The position numbers and the translations under genes were made by a program. Below the pieces are notes generated by a model, which saw only the letters and a list, made by a program, of their open reading frames with translations, did no database searches and was not told the DNA's origin. A stretch of DNA of 64,000 nt from Chrysemys picta bellii (lineage: Eukaryota > Chordata > Testudines > Emydidae): assembly GCF_011386835.1 (NCBI RefSeq), contig NC_088798.1:3906001-3970000 (forward strand), given 5' to 3'. This document shows positions 8,601 to 21,800 of this stretch, one piece after another (the first letter of the stretch is position 1; each line of letters starts with the position of its first letter).

Positions 8601-11600
8601 TTTATGTCTAGAAATATCCTGTTGCTCTAGTGTACTAGTTCACGGCTCTTTTGCATCCCTTTCCAAAATGCCGTCTTTCTGTTAAGGCTGTAAGGAAGTC
8701 TCTTCTCCTTACATATACCTCCATGTCCCATTCAAATCAGATGTTGTTATCTGTATAGTGCTGTCATACAGTTCAAACAGCTGGGCAGTCACATGCTTTG
8801 CATCATGGGAAGGTTGTGCCCATAATATTCTCTGCTTTGCTGTGAGGCTGCAGCTCCTCAAAAGGACAGGACAAAAGGGACTATAACTTCAGAAGAAGGT
8901 GGTTCTGTACAGTACTCATGCTTATTGAGAGCAGAACAGACTCCTCAGTCATTGTGCATAGTACAAAGGTAACAGCTCTTGATTTCGGGAGCACTGAAGA
9001 ATATTTCAGGACTGTGTGTAGCAAACTTCATTCTAATTTAGTGCTGAGACTCCCAGCCATACCAGAGCAAGACATGATTTTTGCATGAGAGAAAATAACC
9101 AAAAAGTAAAATCTCCTTCAGTCCAAAGTAGACACAAACATTCAAAGGATTCTGTAGTTTGAGTACTTCAATATAGGGTCAGATTCTGATCTCACTCATT
9201 CCGGGGGAAATCTGATACACAGATGTAACTGAGGTCAGAATAAGGAACAAAATGTTTGGCCACTGATACCCTTTGATTAGAAGATTCTTGTGTTTAAGCC
9301 ATAGGCCTGGATTAAAGCCAGGCAGGCAACTTGTTTTAAAGTAAATATCCTGTATGCTGTTTGCTGGATACTAGCATAATATTGTTTTAATTTTTCTCAT
9401 TTCTCCACTGGGAATAATCATCTTGTTGAAAAGAACAGTGATCTAACGAGAGACTTAACTTGAGAGTCAGAACAATGAATTCATTGCAGCTGTGTGAGAG
9501 GGGAACCAAGGCGGAATCCACAAGGGGTTTAGCTCATTTTAGAGTAAAAAGACAGAAGGGGAGGTGATATTGGGACACAGTGAAGAGTCAGAGATTAACA
9601 CAGATGGGAACAGGAGGCAGAGCTCTCACTGCAGTAGCCATAGAGAAAACGGAGCACTGCTTAACCAAACTATGGGGCAGAGATAGAGATCCCGTTGACT
9701 GTTGACTGTGTTCTTCCTTACTTTAACACCTGGTAGGCAGGGGCCTCATTTCAGAAAACTTCTCTGTGTGTGTAGCACAGAGTCCCCTGGGCAAAGGGTT
9801 TCCCTGTTTACCAACAGCTCTCAACTAAGACCTGACAAACTCACTACACCAAATACATTCTTATAGTTATCCATAAAGAGTAATATGAAAGGTATCTACA
9901 GAAAGCTCATAACTTGTCAAGACTTCTAATAATTGTGAGGTGTATGTACGGATAATGTTTAAGGAATAATGTACACTGAAAGTTTGCTTTATGGACTTTG
10001 AGTAGAAATTGGTCTCCAGGAGGTGATGTGTCTAGATGGTCACCCACTCAAGCAAGGAGCTGTCGCCCCTCCCTAGTCTGCTGCAGAGGTAATGCAAAGC
10101 TCTATTGTCTACCCTTGCCACAGTCAACGGAAAACTGTCCGAGACAATCAAAACCACTTGAAGGTAGAAAAGAAACTGCAACAAGGCCAGAGTTCGCCCC
10201 CATGCCCCTGAATAGAAACAAATGGCTGTTTTCAGTATAATAGAGCATAGAGCAAGGCACTCTGGATCCATTCACTGAGGAAAACCCTGGCAGAGACGGG
10301 TGCTTTCATGAATGCTTGGATCCCGATTATTGAGAAACCAGCCAGCATTACAGCAATTGGGGAAAAGTCTATTAGATTGGCAAGGTGACAACTGATAAAT
10401 GTAGACTCAGATTCATGTTTTATTATTTTGTTTTGTAGTGTAACCACGTGTTTTCACCACTCTCACTTGATTCTGGTCAAACCTTTATTCTTTCTTAAAT
10501 AAAAACTTCTTCTGTTTTGTTATAAGTGCTCACAAGCTCTGGGTGATTTACAGGAGCGGTGGCTTAAGGTAAAACTGATAAACCGGGGCACAGTGCTCTG
10601 TTGGCAGCAGAGGATCTGGAATTCTTGTGAGCAGCCAGTGCAAGGGGTTAGATATCACTGGGGAACGATTCAAAGGGATTTGAGGATTGGGGTGCACCTA
10701 CTGTTAACCTGCAAGGCGAAGGAAGGGCTAGCATAAGCCCAGAGGGCTTATGTAGGGCTGGCAGTATCAGGGAGCTGATACCCAATTACCACAAGAGAGA
10801 CTCCCTCCCACTGGAGGCAGAGGCTAACAATGTGACTCAACATCATGGGTACCCCAAGGGGGGCAAAGTTGTGGCAGTACATAGAATATTCCCTGTTCCA
10901 AACAGCATCATGAATGAGAAGAATTAGGCAATTATTTCTAATGACTACGTCCAAAGTCTGGGGAGGCAAACTGAGATTGTGGGGGGCAACTGTTCCCCTT
11001 GACCAAAAACAAATGATACCCTGTCTGGTAGGAATGTATTTCTGCAACTTTTACCTGGAGATGCCAGAGGGACAATCTGGTGCCTGAGTTTATGAGTCTG
11101 CTTATCACCCTCTGCCAATATTTATTTAACATAGATGATTGGTTTCATACTGAAAACAGCATACACCATTTGCTTTGCTTATAAACTTTGAGATGTCACA
11201 CTAAATTAACCCTCTAAGTAATGTGATATTATCTAAACTGAAAGTCATCTTTTGCCAACAGGAAAATTACTTCTGCTAGAGGGCAGCCACCTGTGAATTT
11301 AAATCCTGGCTTGGTAGGGTTGGACTGGGCTTCAAAATGCATTCCAAATCCTCATGCTTTTTGGACTCTTTATTTTAACCACATTTTCTAAAAATCACTG
11401 TTGTCCCTGACAAGGGAGTAGGGAAAAGATGCAACAGGCATCTGAACCATTTAGCTAAGGTGACAATTTTAATGTGGAATGCAATCTCCCCTTCCCCCCC
11501 ATTGTGCAAAGATTTTGTGTGCATATGTGGAGTGGAAACATGAATCATAGCTCAGCTGGGGGATGGAAGAAGAGGTAAGGAGATCAAAGGGAGGAAAGAA

Positions 11601-12494
11601 ATTAAAATTTGCATCGAGATCTTTCTATTCCATTTATTCCATAGTATTTAGTAGTATGCCAAGGTTGTGCACCTTCAATGCACAGTTTGTACATTTGTTT
11701 CACTGAGGAGAGAATCAATAATAGGATTGTGTGCCACACATGATTAGATAGAGTGAAAATATGCCTGGTATCCACCGCACGCCAGAAGGCCACCTGTACA
11801 GAAATGTAATTTCCAAAATTAGTGCCTTCAGCATGGGGCACCTGTGGAAATGGCATTGAAATACAGTGTGGGATATGTTATGACTTCCATGAGGAAGCAG
11901 TAGTACTATGTTTGCAGGATAGTGGGCAGGCCTGGGAATATTTCCTGCAGTAGTTGGGACATCTGGGGTTCTGCCTATATTGGCGCTTTTAAAGAGACAG
12001 CTTCATATTGACTGAAACTTGAAAAACATTAACGTTTCAGCTAAAAGGAATAGAGATGATTGATAATTTTTTCTGTTCCCTTATTAAGTTTGTAGAAGAT
12101 CCGTTCCTTCATCACCAGTTTGCTTTACTTCCTGCTTGCCACTGTCATATCATCACAAACCCATATGTAAGACTTCACAGTCTGAGATATGATTGTGATG
12201 TCATACATTCAGCATTATGACCTCAATGAATAGGTAAATAAGAGAGAAAGAATGGGCTGGATGGGAGATACTCTTTTAAGACACAAATATCTTTTGTAGC
12301 TGTCAAAATATAAAAGGAAAATTGGGGTGTTTCACACTTAAAATTAATTTATCTAAATTTCACATTTGTTTCATAAAGATTTTCTCAGTATGAACATCCC
12401 TCTGTAACTTATCTGCAATAACGTTTATATAGGAACGTTCATCCTAGAATCACAGAGCACCTTACAAGTACTAGCTAATTCTCAGGGAGGAATG
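8601..12494. other. gene-less intergenic stretch
   Basis: No exon is recognised. Around 9740-10640 the sequence has an LTR-like look (an AATAAA near 10497 followed by T/G-rich DNA), but no matching second copy, primer site or target duplication was found, so it is left unassigned. Confidence 0.45.
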
Positions 12495-12655
12495 AGGGAC
12501 CGGAATTCGTACTTTTGGGTTCTTGTCCTAACTGTGTACTGACTCTGTGTGACCTCAGGTAAGTCACTTAACCTCCGAGTGCCTCAGGGCATTCTGAGAA
12601 TTAATTAATGTTTGCAAAGTGCTATGAGCACCACAGATAAATGGTGCAAGAGAAA
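12495..12655 (+). mobile_element. MIR-type SINE fragment
   Basis: The core CTGTGTGACCTCAGGTAAGT…CACTTAACCTC followed by a CAAAGTGCTATGAGCACC-like tail is the MIR core-SINE pattern. Confidence 0.65.
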
Positions 12656-14424
12656 GTCAAATGACTATCATTATTGATCTCTATTAACATAACTATTAAA
12701 AAAGGAAAAGTAGATAGCAACCAATATAAATTAGAATTGATGAAGTGTAAAAAAGACAAGGGAAGCTAAAGACAACAGGAAAAAATCCGTGGCTGCAAGG
12801 CTAAGGTTAATAAGAAGGAATTTCTTAAGTATATTAGGAACAAAAGAAATCCTAGCAACTGTATAGACTCATTACTAGATGGAGATGGTAACATTGTTAA
12901 TAATGATGCAGAAAAGACAGAAGTATTCGTAGATATTTCTGTGGTATATTTGGAAAGAAGCAGGACGAGGTGCTTGTATCATGTGAGGATGATGAAATAC
13001 TTTCCAGTTCATTAGTAAACAAGGAGGATGTTAAACAACATCTACTAGGGAATGGGATAAACATCCCACAATGCTCTGGTTTAACTGGTGCAATGTGGGA
13101 ACGCTGAATTGGTTTCCTATTTGTTGGAAAGGTAATATAGAGGCATTCAACAACCTAAAACATTTGAAATTTCCTTCCTGCACATTTTTTATATATTTTT
13201 ACTTCACTTCTGTTGATTGTATATGTCCTTCAAATGAATATAGAGCTTCAGTGCTTTGTTATTATTATTAATTATTATTATTATTATTATAATGTACAGT
13301 CAAAATAATGTTGGTCATTTAATACACAAAGCTGTGAAACTTAGAGCGCTAGAACGAGTTTGCCCATTAGCTTGAATGTTTCCTGCTGCTGTAATCGTGA
13401 TCTATTGTGTTGTAGGTGTGCATGACACTTCACAGATGAATACAAGTATGTTGTGCCTTCACCAGGAGGCTTACAATATAGCCTACATCAATACCCCCCT
13501 AAGATGTCAAGGCCTTCGAGAGCAGGGAAGGAAGTGGGGTGGTTCAGACACAGTATACAATGGATAGAGAAGGCAGTTCTTAGGGGAGCGTGGGTCCCGC
13601 ACTGGCAGTATCCAAGCTCTAGGGATAAGTGGCGTGTCGTTGAAAGGCCCCACTGAAGTAGTGTTTTAAGGAGGGATGTGAATGAAGGTGGCAGATGAGC
13701 ATATGAGAAGAGGAAGACTGTTCTGGGACTAAGGGACAAGGTAGGAGAAGGCAAGAAGCTGAGGATGGCAGAAGGGTGTATTTGTATTGGTTGTGAGGGG
13801 GAACTGGCTATGGCCAGAGCAAAGGCAGTGGAGGGGAATGAAGAGAAAAGGAGAGCAGAGATGCAGACCGGGGAGGAGTGGTGCTGAAGCTTGCATTTAA
13901 TGCAGAAGGTGAAGGAAGCTAGTGGGGGGGGGTGGAGCTATAGATATGGTGACAGCGATGGAGGAGAGAGAGAGAGGACATGTTTGCTGGGCTTTTGGAA
14001 CGGAGGCGAGATAAGCAGGGAGGCCAGAGAGCCACTGTTTGTTGGGGCTCAGGTGGATATGTTCAAGGTTCGGATAAGTGCTTCAGCAGCGGGGAAGAGC
14101 ATGGGATGGCAGACTGTCGCAATCTCGTGAGGGAACGTTTGGCAGGAGGTAGCTGAAGTCCAAATTCTTTCCCTCGCTACTGAAACAGATGCTGACAAGT
14201 TGATTTGGGCCAAAATGCAGACTTTGTAAAAATGGCTTCAAAATAATCTCATGCTGGTAGGAATGATTTCATCATTAAAGAAACAATCAAGGGGATAGGA
14301 AGCAGAAAGGGTCCCTGATCAGTCTAGCTGTGTGACACCCAGAAAGTAAACACGTAGCCGGAGGATAAGCATGTTGGATTTTTAAAATGCTTCATTTTAT
14401 TGCTAATATGAGCCATGACATTTT
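12656..14424. other. gene-less intergenic stretch
   Basis: An (ATT)n microsatellite lies at 13259-13290. A G/A-rich stretch at 13500-14150 gives open frames without any recognisable domain. I see nothing else. Confidence 0.5.
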
Positions 14425-14500
14425 AAAAGCGAGGGCCCAGATCTTCACCTGGTGTAAATCAACATACCTCTGATTTACACCAGCCAAGAATCTGGCCCGC
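14425..14500. mobile_element. ancient palindromic MITE fragment
   Basis: GGTGTAAATCA and its complement TGATTTACACC face each other across a short spacer, flanked by CCCAGATCTTCA and AGAATCTGGCC. Similar fragments occur at 33782-33850 and 59160-59220. Confidence 0.45.
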
Positions 14501-15566
14501 TGACACCAAATCCTCCTTTGAATTACACTGGTGAGATCACTGTGATAGGTGACTGAGAAAACCAGACAGATCCACGGCACTTTACCAGCATCAAAGAGAT
14601 TGCACCAGTGTAACCAAGGGCAGAATTTGATCCACTATTATCAGGATAATGTCCCCTTACAATTAGTACAGAGTTTGGTTTAGCTTTGGCAGTAGTGCTG
14701 GCGGTGGAGAATGGAAACAGAACATTCTCTGTGACATCCTGAGGCATCAGTCTGGTGATCTTCAGGGAGGATTAGAACCAGGTCCCTTCTGTCACAGAAT
14801 TTCAAACACCCTGTGGGGATTAATAAAGCTCAAGTTCATACGTCATATTCACACTGTAGGATTCTTTTATAATGACATTGTTTAAAGTAAAAACTCACTA
14901 ATATTGAACATGTTTTGTGACATGTAAAATCATCCCTATATACAGTTTAGTCCAGTATAGTTTAGTATCCCCTATGGACTAATGCGTATGTCTGTATATA
15001 GTAAGCTATCATTTTGCACCTACATCTTGATGAGGAATTACATTTTCATTTATCAGTAGCCAGCCCCCATTGGCCTCCCCCTGAATGTACTACTCCAGCT
15101 CAGTCCAGGCAGTGTTCAGCATGAGTTTGTAATCTCAGAGCTGCATCTCCACATTCAAGATTTGGGTGGCTGCAATCTTCTCCATTTATACACACTAAAG
15201 ACATGATTTTCCAGAGGTGCTGAGTCCTCACAACTCCATTTGAAATCAATGGGAGCTACAGGTGCTCATCACCTCTGAAAAAACATCAAGCCCTAAACAT
15301 AGTCATTAGGCTCTGGGCCATTTCATTTCAAGTTGAAAGTGTCGTCCTCAATTGGACACGTCAGTGCTAATCTGCCTAGCTGTTTTGTGATGGAGACAAA
15401 AATCAGATAAGGTATAACATGAGCAATTGCCACTGATTTAATTTCTTGTGACGTAATCTATGTGATCTCCCAAACTCCAACTGGTAGGGCAGCCTGACAT
15501 TACCCCACTGAGCCCCTTCTACTCCCCCAAACCTTAGAACTTGTTGTACCGTAAACCCCCCAGTAC
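14501..15566. other. downstream flank of the riboflavin-binding protein gene
   Basis: This would hold the 3' UTR. The nearest minus-strand AATAAA that I noticed is near 14397, about 1.2 kb past the stop, so no polyadenylation site is called. Confidence 0.4.
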
Positions 15567-15803
15567 TCACTCTATTTCCCCCCTTTCCTCTTCCGTTAGG
15601 AGCTCAGTCTTTCGCAGTTTACGTCTGCAGGCGCGCTCCTCGCTGCTACTGACGCTGGAACTCTCCTCCGAGCTTTCGGAAGTTAAATACTTGATCGCCA
15701 CCGCATCCTTCTCGTTCATTTGCAAGCAGAGGCAGGAGGATTCGCTCACCTTAAACGAGTCCCCCCACATGCTTTGGCACATGTCAGTCCCATTTGCATA
15801 CAC
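15567..15803 (-). CDS. RBP: riboflavin-binding protein last coding exon
   Basis: The acceptor is CATCCAG|GTG. The exon encodes V-Y-A-N-G-T-D-M-C to the C-terminal acidic tail, including the serine cluster, and ends at TGA 15567-15569. The bases around that stop also form a strong donor (AGA|GTGAGT), so the last residues could instead come from one more short exon to the left. Confidence 0.9.
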   Translation of the reverse strand: MYANGTDMCQSMWGDSFKVSESSCLCLQMNEKDAVAIKYLTSESSEESSSVSSSEERACRRKLRKTELLTEEERGEIE

Positions 15804-18800
15804 CTGGATGTCAAACAAAACAGATGAAATTTAAAAAAAACACCTCACCCATCAAAAACATTTGGGCCTGATTTGCCGTTGCCCTTGGTCATTTCTACCG
15901 GTGTAAAGAGGATCTAAAACATTGCCAAATCAGCCCGGTAGTGTGTGAGACCCACTTAGCCTGCGGCGAACCACTTTGCAAGGTGCAGGGCAAAGAAGAA
16001 TATAGCCCCTTATTTTCTAAGTTGTTTTCACATGCTGGGTGCCATTGATGAAAGCCAGTGTGTGTGTGTGTGACCCCATACAGCAAGAAATGTGCCAGGA
16101 CAGTCTGACATGTATTTGTTTTAGTGACCTTTGTATCAGACAGAGTTCTGGAAGCTGAAATCATCTATTACTCCACAGAGCGGTGCAGTCTAACAGGTTC
16201 GTGGCTATCTAGAATTTCACTGTTGTCAGTATATGTACATTATGGCCATTCAGGACCCCATACAGAGAGTACAGGCGGAACTCAGAACAGCCACCCCCTG
16301 CTTGTAGGAACTCCAAGGGAAGTCAGAGAGCCACAACATCACCTGCCCTTCCTCAGAGTGAGTCCCCCAAGGGGACATGTCCAGCTCAAGGAAATTACAG
16401 GTCCCTGTACCAGTTTAAAATGAATCTGTCCTATATCTTGTTTTGTACCAAAATCTTTTTTGGAAGCACTACCTAGAGTGACCTTTATGACCACACTGCA
16501 AATAAACCTCTTCACTGTTTTGTTTATGTCATGGTAACCTGCTGCCCTCCTGGCCTGGACTCAAATAAACATTCATATCTTATTGGTTGGAGAAGCTAAG
16601 AACAGGTAGCCTTTAGGTCAGCAGAGTTGGCAGGTCATGTACTTTAGCAAAGCCATGAATAGGTCATTAATGTTATCTTTTTTTGCACTTTGTCCTCCAC
16701 ATATTTGCTGTTGATTTGTAATACCTTCTGTTTAAATTGTTGCAAAAGAGACTTAGCTACCCTGCAAAATAAAGCTGATAAAGTACTTGGCATATGCGGG
16801 ATGGCAAATGAAGCAAGCTTGGGAGTAAAAAGCAGGAAGTATTGTTTAGTGATTGAAGGACTACTGAGGTCTATTTCTGACTTTGTCACTGACTCACTCT
16901 GCAACCTTGGTCTAGTCATTTAACTTGTCTCTGCATTCCTTTGTTAGTGGGAAATGAGTATAATACATATCCCAATAGGGGTGTTGTCAGACTAACTCAG
17001 TGCTTGTGAAGCACTCTGAGAGCCCTGATGGACATTACTATAAATATTCAAAGTATTGTATGGTCTATTGTTCTCGTTGTTATGCAGACGCCCTCCCCTA
17101 CACACTGTTATTGCTAATGGAAGTGATAAGTGTGCAGTGAGTGTAGTGGAGCCCTTGCCCATAAGCATTAGTTCCTATAAATATGCTGAGTTTCCAGTAG
17201 TGTGGCAAATTCTGCCACATGCAACAGCTTTTCGAGTTACCCTTGTCACCCATGTGTGTCCATATAATAAAGAGAGTCTCTTCCCAGACGATTCACTCTG
17301 TGCAAGTCACTCATTTCTCTGTGGCTCAGGGATCATTGGATGAAAGGTGCTATAACTGCCAAGTATTAATGATTGTTATTTGTAGGCTAGCTCCTCAGGC
17401 CCAGTTATGTGGGAGCAGGGGTGGGGCCATCATGTCCGTGAGTTGCACCCTCCCCCCATTTCCCAGAGTGGTCTCTTCTTCTCCTGAAGAAGCTGTCTCT
17501 TTCTTTGCTTGGGGGAGGTGGGGGGGAGATCTTGGTGTATACCGGGGTTCTCAGACGTTTGTACTGGTGACCCCTTTCACACAGCAAGCCGAGTGCGACC
17601 CCCCTTATACGTTAAAAACACTTTTTTATATATTTAACACCATTATAAATGCTGGAGGCAAAGCGGGGTTTGGGGTGGAGGCTGACAGCTTGTGACCCCC
17701 CATGTAATAATCTCGCGACCCCCTGAGGGGTCCCAACCCCCAGTTTGAGAACCCCTGGTGTATACTATGCTTGTGATATGCAGGAGGTCAGACTAGATTA
17801 GTTCATAATGGTCTCTTCTTACAATCTATCATCTGGGAATCATATGGAGTCCATTCCAAATAGCCCTCAAAATCTCTGCGCTGTAATGTAGCGTTTAAAG
17901 CTAAAACGGAATGGCAGGGAGCTGGCTTCATCTAAGCTGCAGTTGCTGGAGGTGCTATGCTCGTGGAGGGCGAAGGCGGGCAGCAGGCCACTAACTTTCT
18001 CCTCCTTTTTGAACATGTGCTCTCTCTAGTGCAGGTCTGAGACTGCCAGCCAGTGCACAGAGAGCAATGAGGGGGATCTAAGCCACAAGGTGTGCAAGGG
18101 GCTCTGCATCCTTTTCCCCCCTGCACACCCAGAGCAGGAAAATCTAGCCCTCTGGCTGTATCTTCTCTATTTCTGTCCCTTTCACTGGCTTAAGGCTTAT
18201 TCCTTCAGTCCTGGCTATTTCCTTACATCCTGCTGGTCAGTTCAGGAGCCAGTAAAATCTATAAATATGCCTTTCTGTATTCCCTTATGTAAGGGACGTT
18301 TCTAGATTGAGCCCTGGTGTCCAACAGACTCCAAATCACTCACTCGTACTCTCATACTTGCTCGATTAATCTTATGCAATTCACTTTATTCTGATCTTGC
18401 TGCTATGGCTACAGGATATTCAGAAGAGAATCGACAAAGCATACCAGCCCTCAAACTGGTGCAGAGGCTTTTCATTTCTCCAGGCCTCAGGCTGTATTCT
18501 ACTTGTGGGCTTTGCTCTAAGTTCCTTTTGCTGAGTGCTCTGCATGCAGAACAATGATACCATGTGGCTGATAAATTTTAAGATAGCATGTGTAAAACTG
18601 GCTAGGATCCATTGTACATTTTTGATATTCAGCATTAGTTCCAAATACTCCTTCCAGCCATTCACATGTCAAATGCATGGCTGTTGATTGCTTCACCATA
18701 TGGGTTAAAGGCACTTGAAGAAATAAAGCATCTGTCTGCAATGCACTGACACTCGAGAACTCGCTGTGCCTTTTGGATATCAGCAACTTCCCTTCCAGAA

Positions 18801-21800
18801 GCTCACTCCAAGCGCAAGCAAAGTCTGACTTTTTCAGCGTTTCATTTTAACCCTGAAAGCATGTTTTTTTAAATGGTTTGGACAGTGCTTTGAGGTGTTT
18901 TGGCTATTGCCATGTAAACAAGCAGAATACTATTAATTTGAATTATGTACCACAGGGGTTCTCAAACCTCATTGCAACGCAACCCCCTTCTGACAACAAA
19001 AATTACCACAGGACCCCAGGAGGGGGGACCGAAGCCGGAGCCCGCCCGAGCTCCCCCACCCTGGGGGAGGAAAAAGCCAAAGCCCCACTGCCCCAGGCCG
19101 GGGAGGCCAAAGCCCAAGCCCAAAGGCTTCAGTCCCAGGCAGGGGGCCTGTAACCTGAGCCCTGCCACCCAGGCTGAAGCCCTCAGTTTGAGAACCACTG
19201 ATGTACTGTATTACTGTGCTTTGGTAATCGGAGAGAGCCATGATGTGATAATTTTGCTGGCAGAGGTTGTTATTAAACATAACGGGCCTTGCACCTTGTG
19301 CAGTCATTGATACCTGTAAAAAACAGGAGTAAAACATAACAATTGTGATTGGGCAGCATTATAGACCCCTTTTCTACAATTGTCGATGATCACAGAAGGT
19401 CAAGGCCATGGATAATCAGGCCCTTGTACTTTTGAACTGAGTGTATCTTTTATACGACATTGTACATTTCCTCTCCTCAGCTCCTCCCACGTGTATATTG
19501 TTTGTATAACATAAATGTATCTTCAAATCTTTCAGTTAGATGATTCGTTTTGTTCTATAACCGAAAGCCTCTATGTCCATTATCATACATGTTTCTTGCC
19601 ATTTAATTAAAATTGCAATAAAGAACAATTGATTCTAAAAACCATTAACACACACACAAGCTCTCTCACCAACAGAAGTTGGTCCAATAAAAGATATTAC
19701 CTCACCCACCTTGTCTCAATAATATTTTTGTAGCTTTTAGCTTCAGATGAAATGATTATTGCCGTGGAAATGAATGTGGAGTAGCAGAGAACTTGCTTTG
19801 GAGAATCCTCTTCTTTACTCTCTTTCTAACCATCATGAGCAGTATTTGGTGATGACCGTGGCCAGCCAGGGGCGTGGCTCTGTGTTTAGCTTAAGAACTG
19901 CAGCGTCTGGTTCGAGTTGATAAGACTTCTGGATTTGCTGCCCGGTCTTTCCCGGCTGATGGATATATTTTCTTTAAAAGTAACTACCAGTGAGTTTAGG
20001 GATGGTGAAAGGTGACAGAAGGTTTCAGCCTATCTCCAGAACAGGCACAGAATGAGCAGGGACCAGCTGTAGCTATCGGAAGGGCGCTCAGAGCCAATTT
20101 TCTGAGGGGCTGTTTTCCGTCTTTGCTTCAACCAGAGCTGCATGGATTCTCAGCACTTCCGAAAGTCAAGCCCTTCGTCTCCACAGCCCATTAATTTATA
20201 GTCTTTTCTGCTGAGACTGCCACTTGTGGTGGGTTTTGTAATGCAGACACCAGCCCCACATCATCTCCTCTCACAGAGGCCACTGAACAGCCTTCAGGTG
20301 GCAACTGCAGTCATTCGCCACCACCCTGTTCCACCTTCAAGTAACAGTGACTTGGAGGCGAACAGCTTTGCAAGCCTAGTACCCGTTTTCACCAATGAAT
20401 TTTCAGTTCAGTCCCCATCCTCTGTCCTCAGGGAACCCTGCTGTGTGAGCAGTTCTCACAGGCTCATGTAAACTAAATCTTTATGAATATTCAAAACCCA
20501 GTTACTGTATTACAGTCCCACACTACACAATTTTCACCTGCTCCAAAGGCCACTGAAGTAAGTGGAAAGACCCCCATTTACTTCAATTAACTTTGGCTCA
20601 GGCCCCAGACAATTTTTTTCCCTAGGATTCCTCAGTGACCCCATGTGAGCCGTCATTTTATACTCTTGCTCAGAAGGCTAGGCACCACAGCCATCAGACT
20701 TTTATCAGAAGGACTGGGTGAGCTCATATAAAGTCTGTCAGTGCTGCTGTTTAACCAGCAGGGGTCTGAGGAGGATAAAGGAAGAAAAACAGGGGGAGTC
20801 TAAGGATTTCCACAGGGATCTGGAGGACAAACTCTCTTCCCCGGGGGAAAAAAGCATGAGTGCAAAAGTACAAACAGGGTAAAGATGCGTCAAATCTAAA
20901 GGGTAAATATTTTAAAAAAATGTGATTTAAGAGCTTACATCCCATTTTCAAAAGAGACATAAGCACTTAGGAGCTCTCATCGAAAGTCCATGGGACGCAG
21001 GCTCTTAAATCACATAGACATTTCTCCTTTTGTTGTATTCTCCAAGTTAATATTTCTCTACACTGTAGTATCTAGGCCAGTGGTTCTCAATCAGGGGTAC
21101 ATGTATGCTATACACTGAAATGTATATTATACACTGAAATATATGTACAATATTAATACAGTATTCCAGTTGATTTCTTTTATAATTATATGGTAAAAAT
21201 GAGAAAGTAAGCATTTTTTAAGTAATAGTGTGCTGGAACACTTTTGTATTTTTTATGTCTGAGTTTGTCAGCAAGTAGTTTTAGATGAGGTGAAACTTGG
21301 GGCTACACAAGCTAAATCAGACTCCTGAAAGGGGTACAGTAGTTTGGAAAGGTTGAGAGCCACTGATCTAGACAATACAATGGTTAAAATATCAGGGTCT
21401 ACTTCTTGCCATCCTGCTTCACCCAAGGTGAGAAATTAAATAAGAAAAAATCTGGTACACCTCTACCCCGATATAACGCGACCTGATATAACATGAATTT
21501 GGATATAATGCGGTAAAGGAGCGCTCCTGGGGGGCGGGGCTGCGCACTCCGGCAGATCAAAGCAAGTTCAATATAATGCAGTTTCACCTATAACGCGGTA
21601 AGATTTTTTGGCTCCTGAGGACAGCGTTATATCGGGGTAGACATGTATAGACAAAACCTGGAATTGTAGAAGTCCAAACAATTTACCTGTTGATTTTTTT
21701 CCCCCAAAGACTTTTTTGATGAGTTAACCCCTCAGGAAGTAGCGCTCACTGTCTTTTAATTCTCTTATTCCTGTAACTGATCCGGTGTGCTTTCTCACCT

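Larger units (their letters stand above)
15804..21798 (-). other. RBP: riboflavin-binding protein intron before the last exon
   Basis: This 6.0-kb intron holds MIR-like fragments (16840-17060, 17150-17375), hAT MITEs at 17543, 18953 and 21078, a Penelope-like fragment at 19655 and a Tigger-type MITE at 21457. No other exon is seen. Confidence 0.75.

Noticed and set aside
9740..10900. Possible LTR or endogenous retrovirus remnant
   Set aside because: Only an AATAAA in a suggestive setting; no paired LTR, primer-binding site, target duplication or coding similarity was visible.
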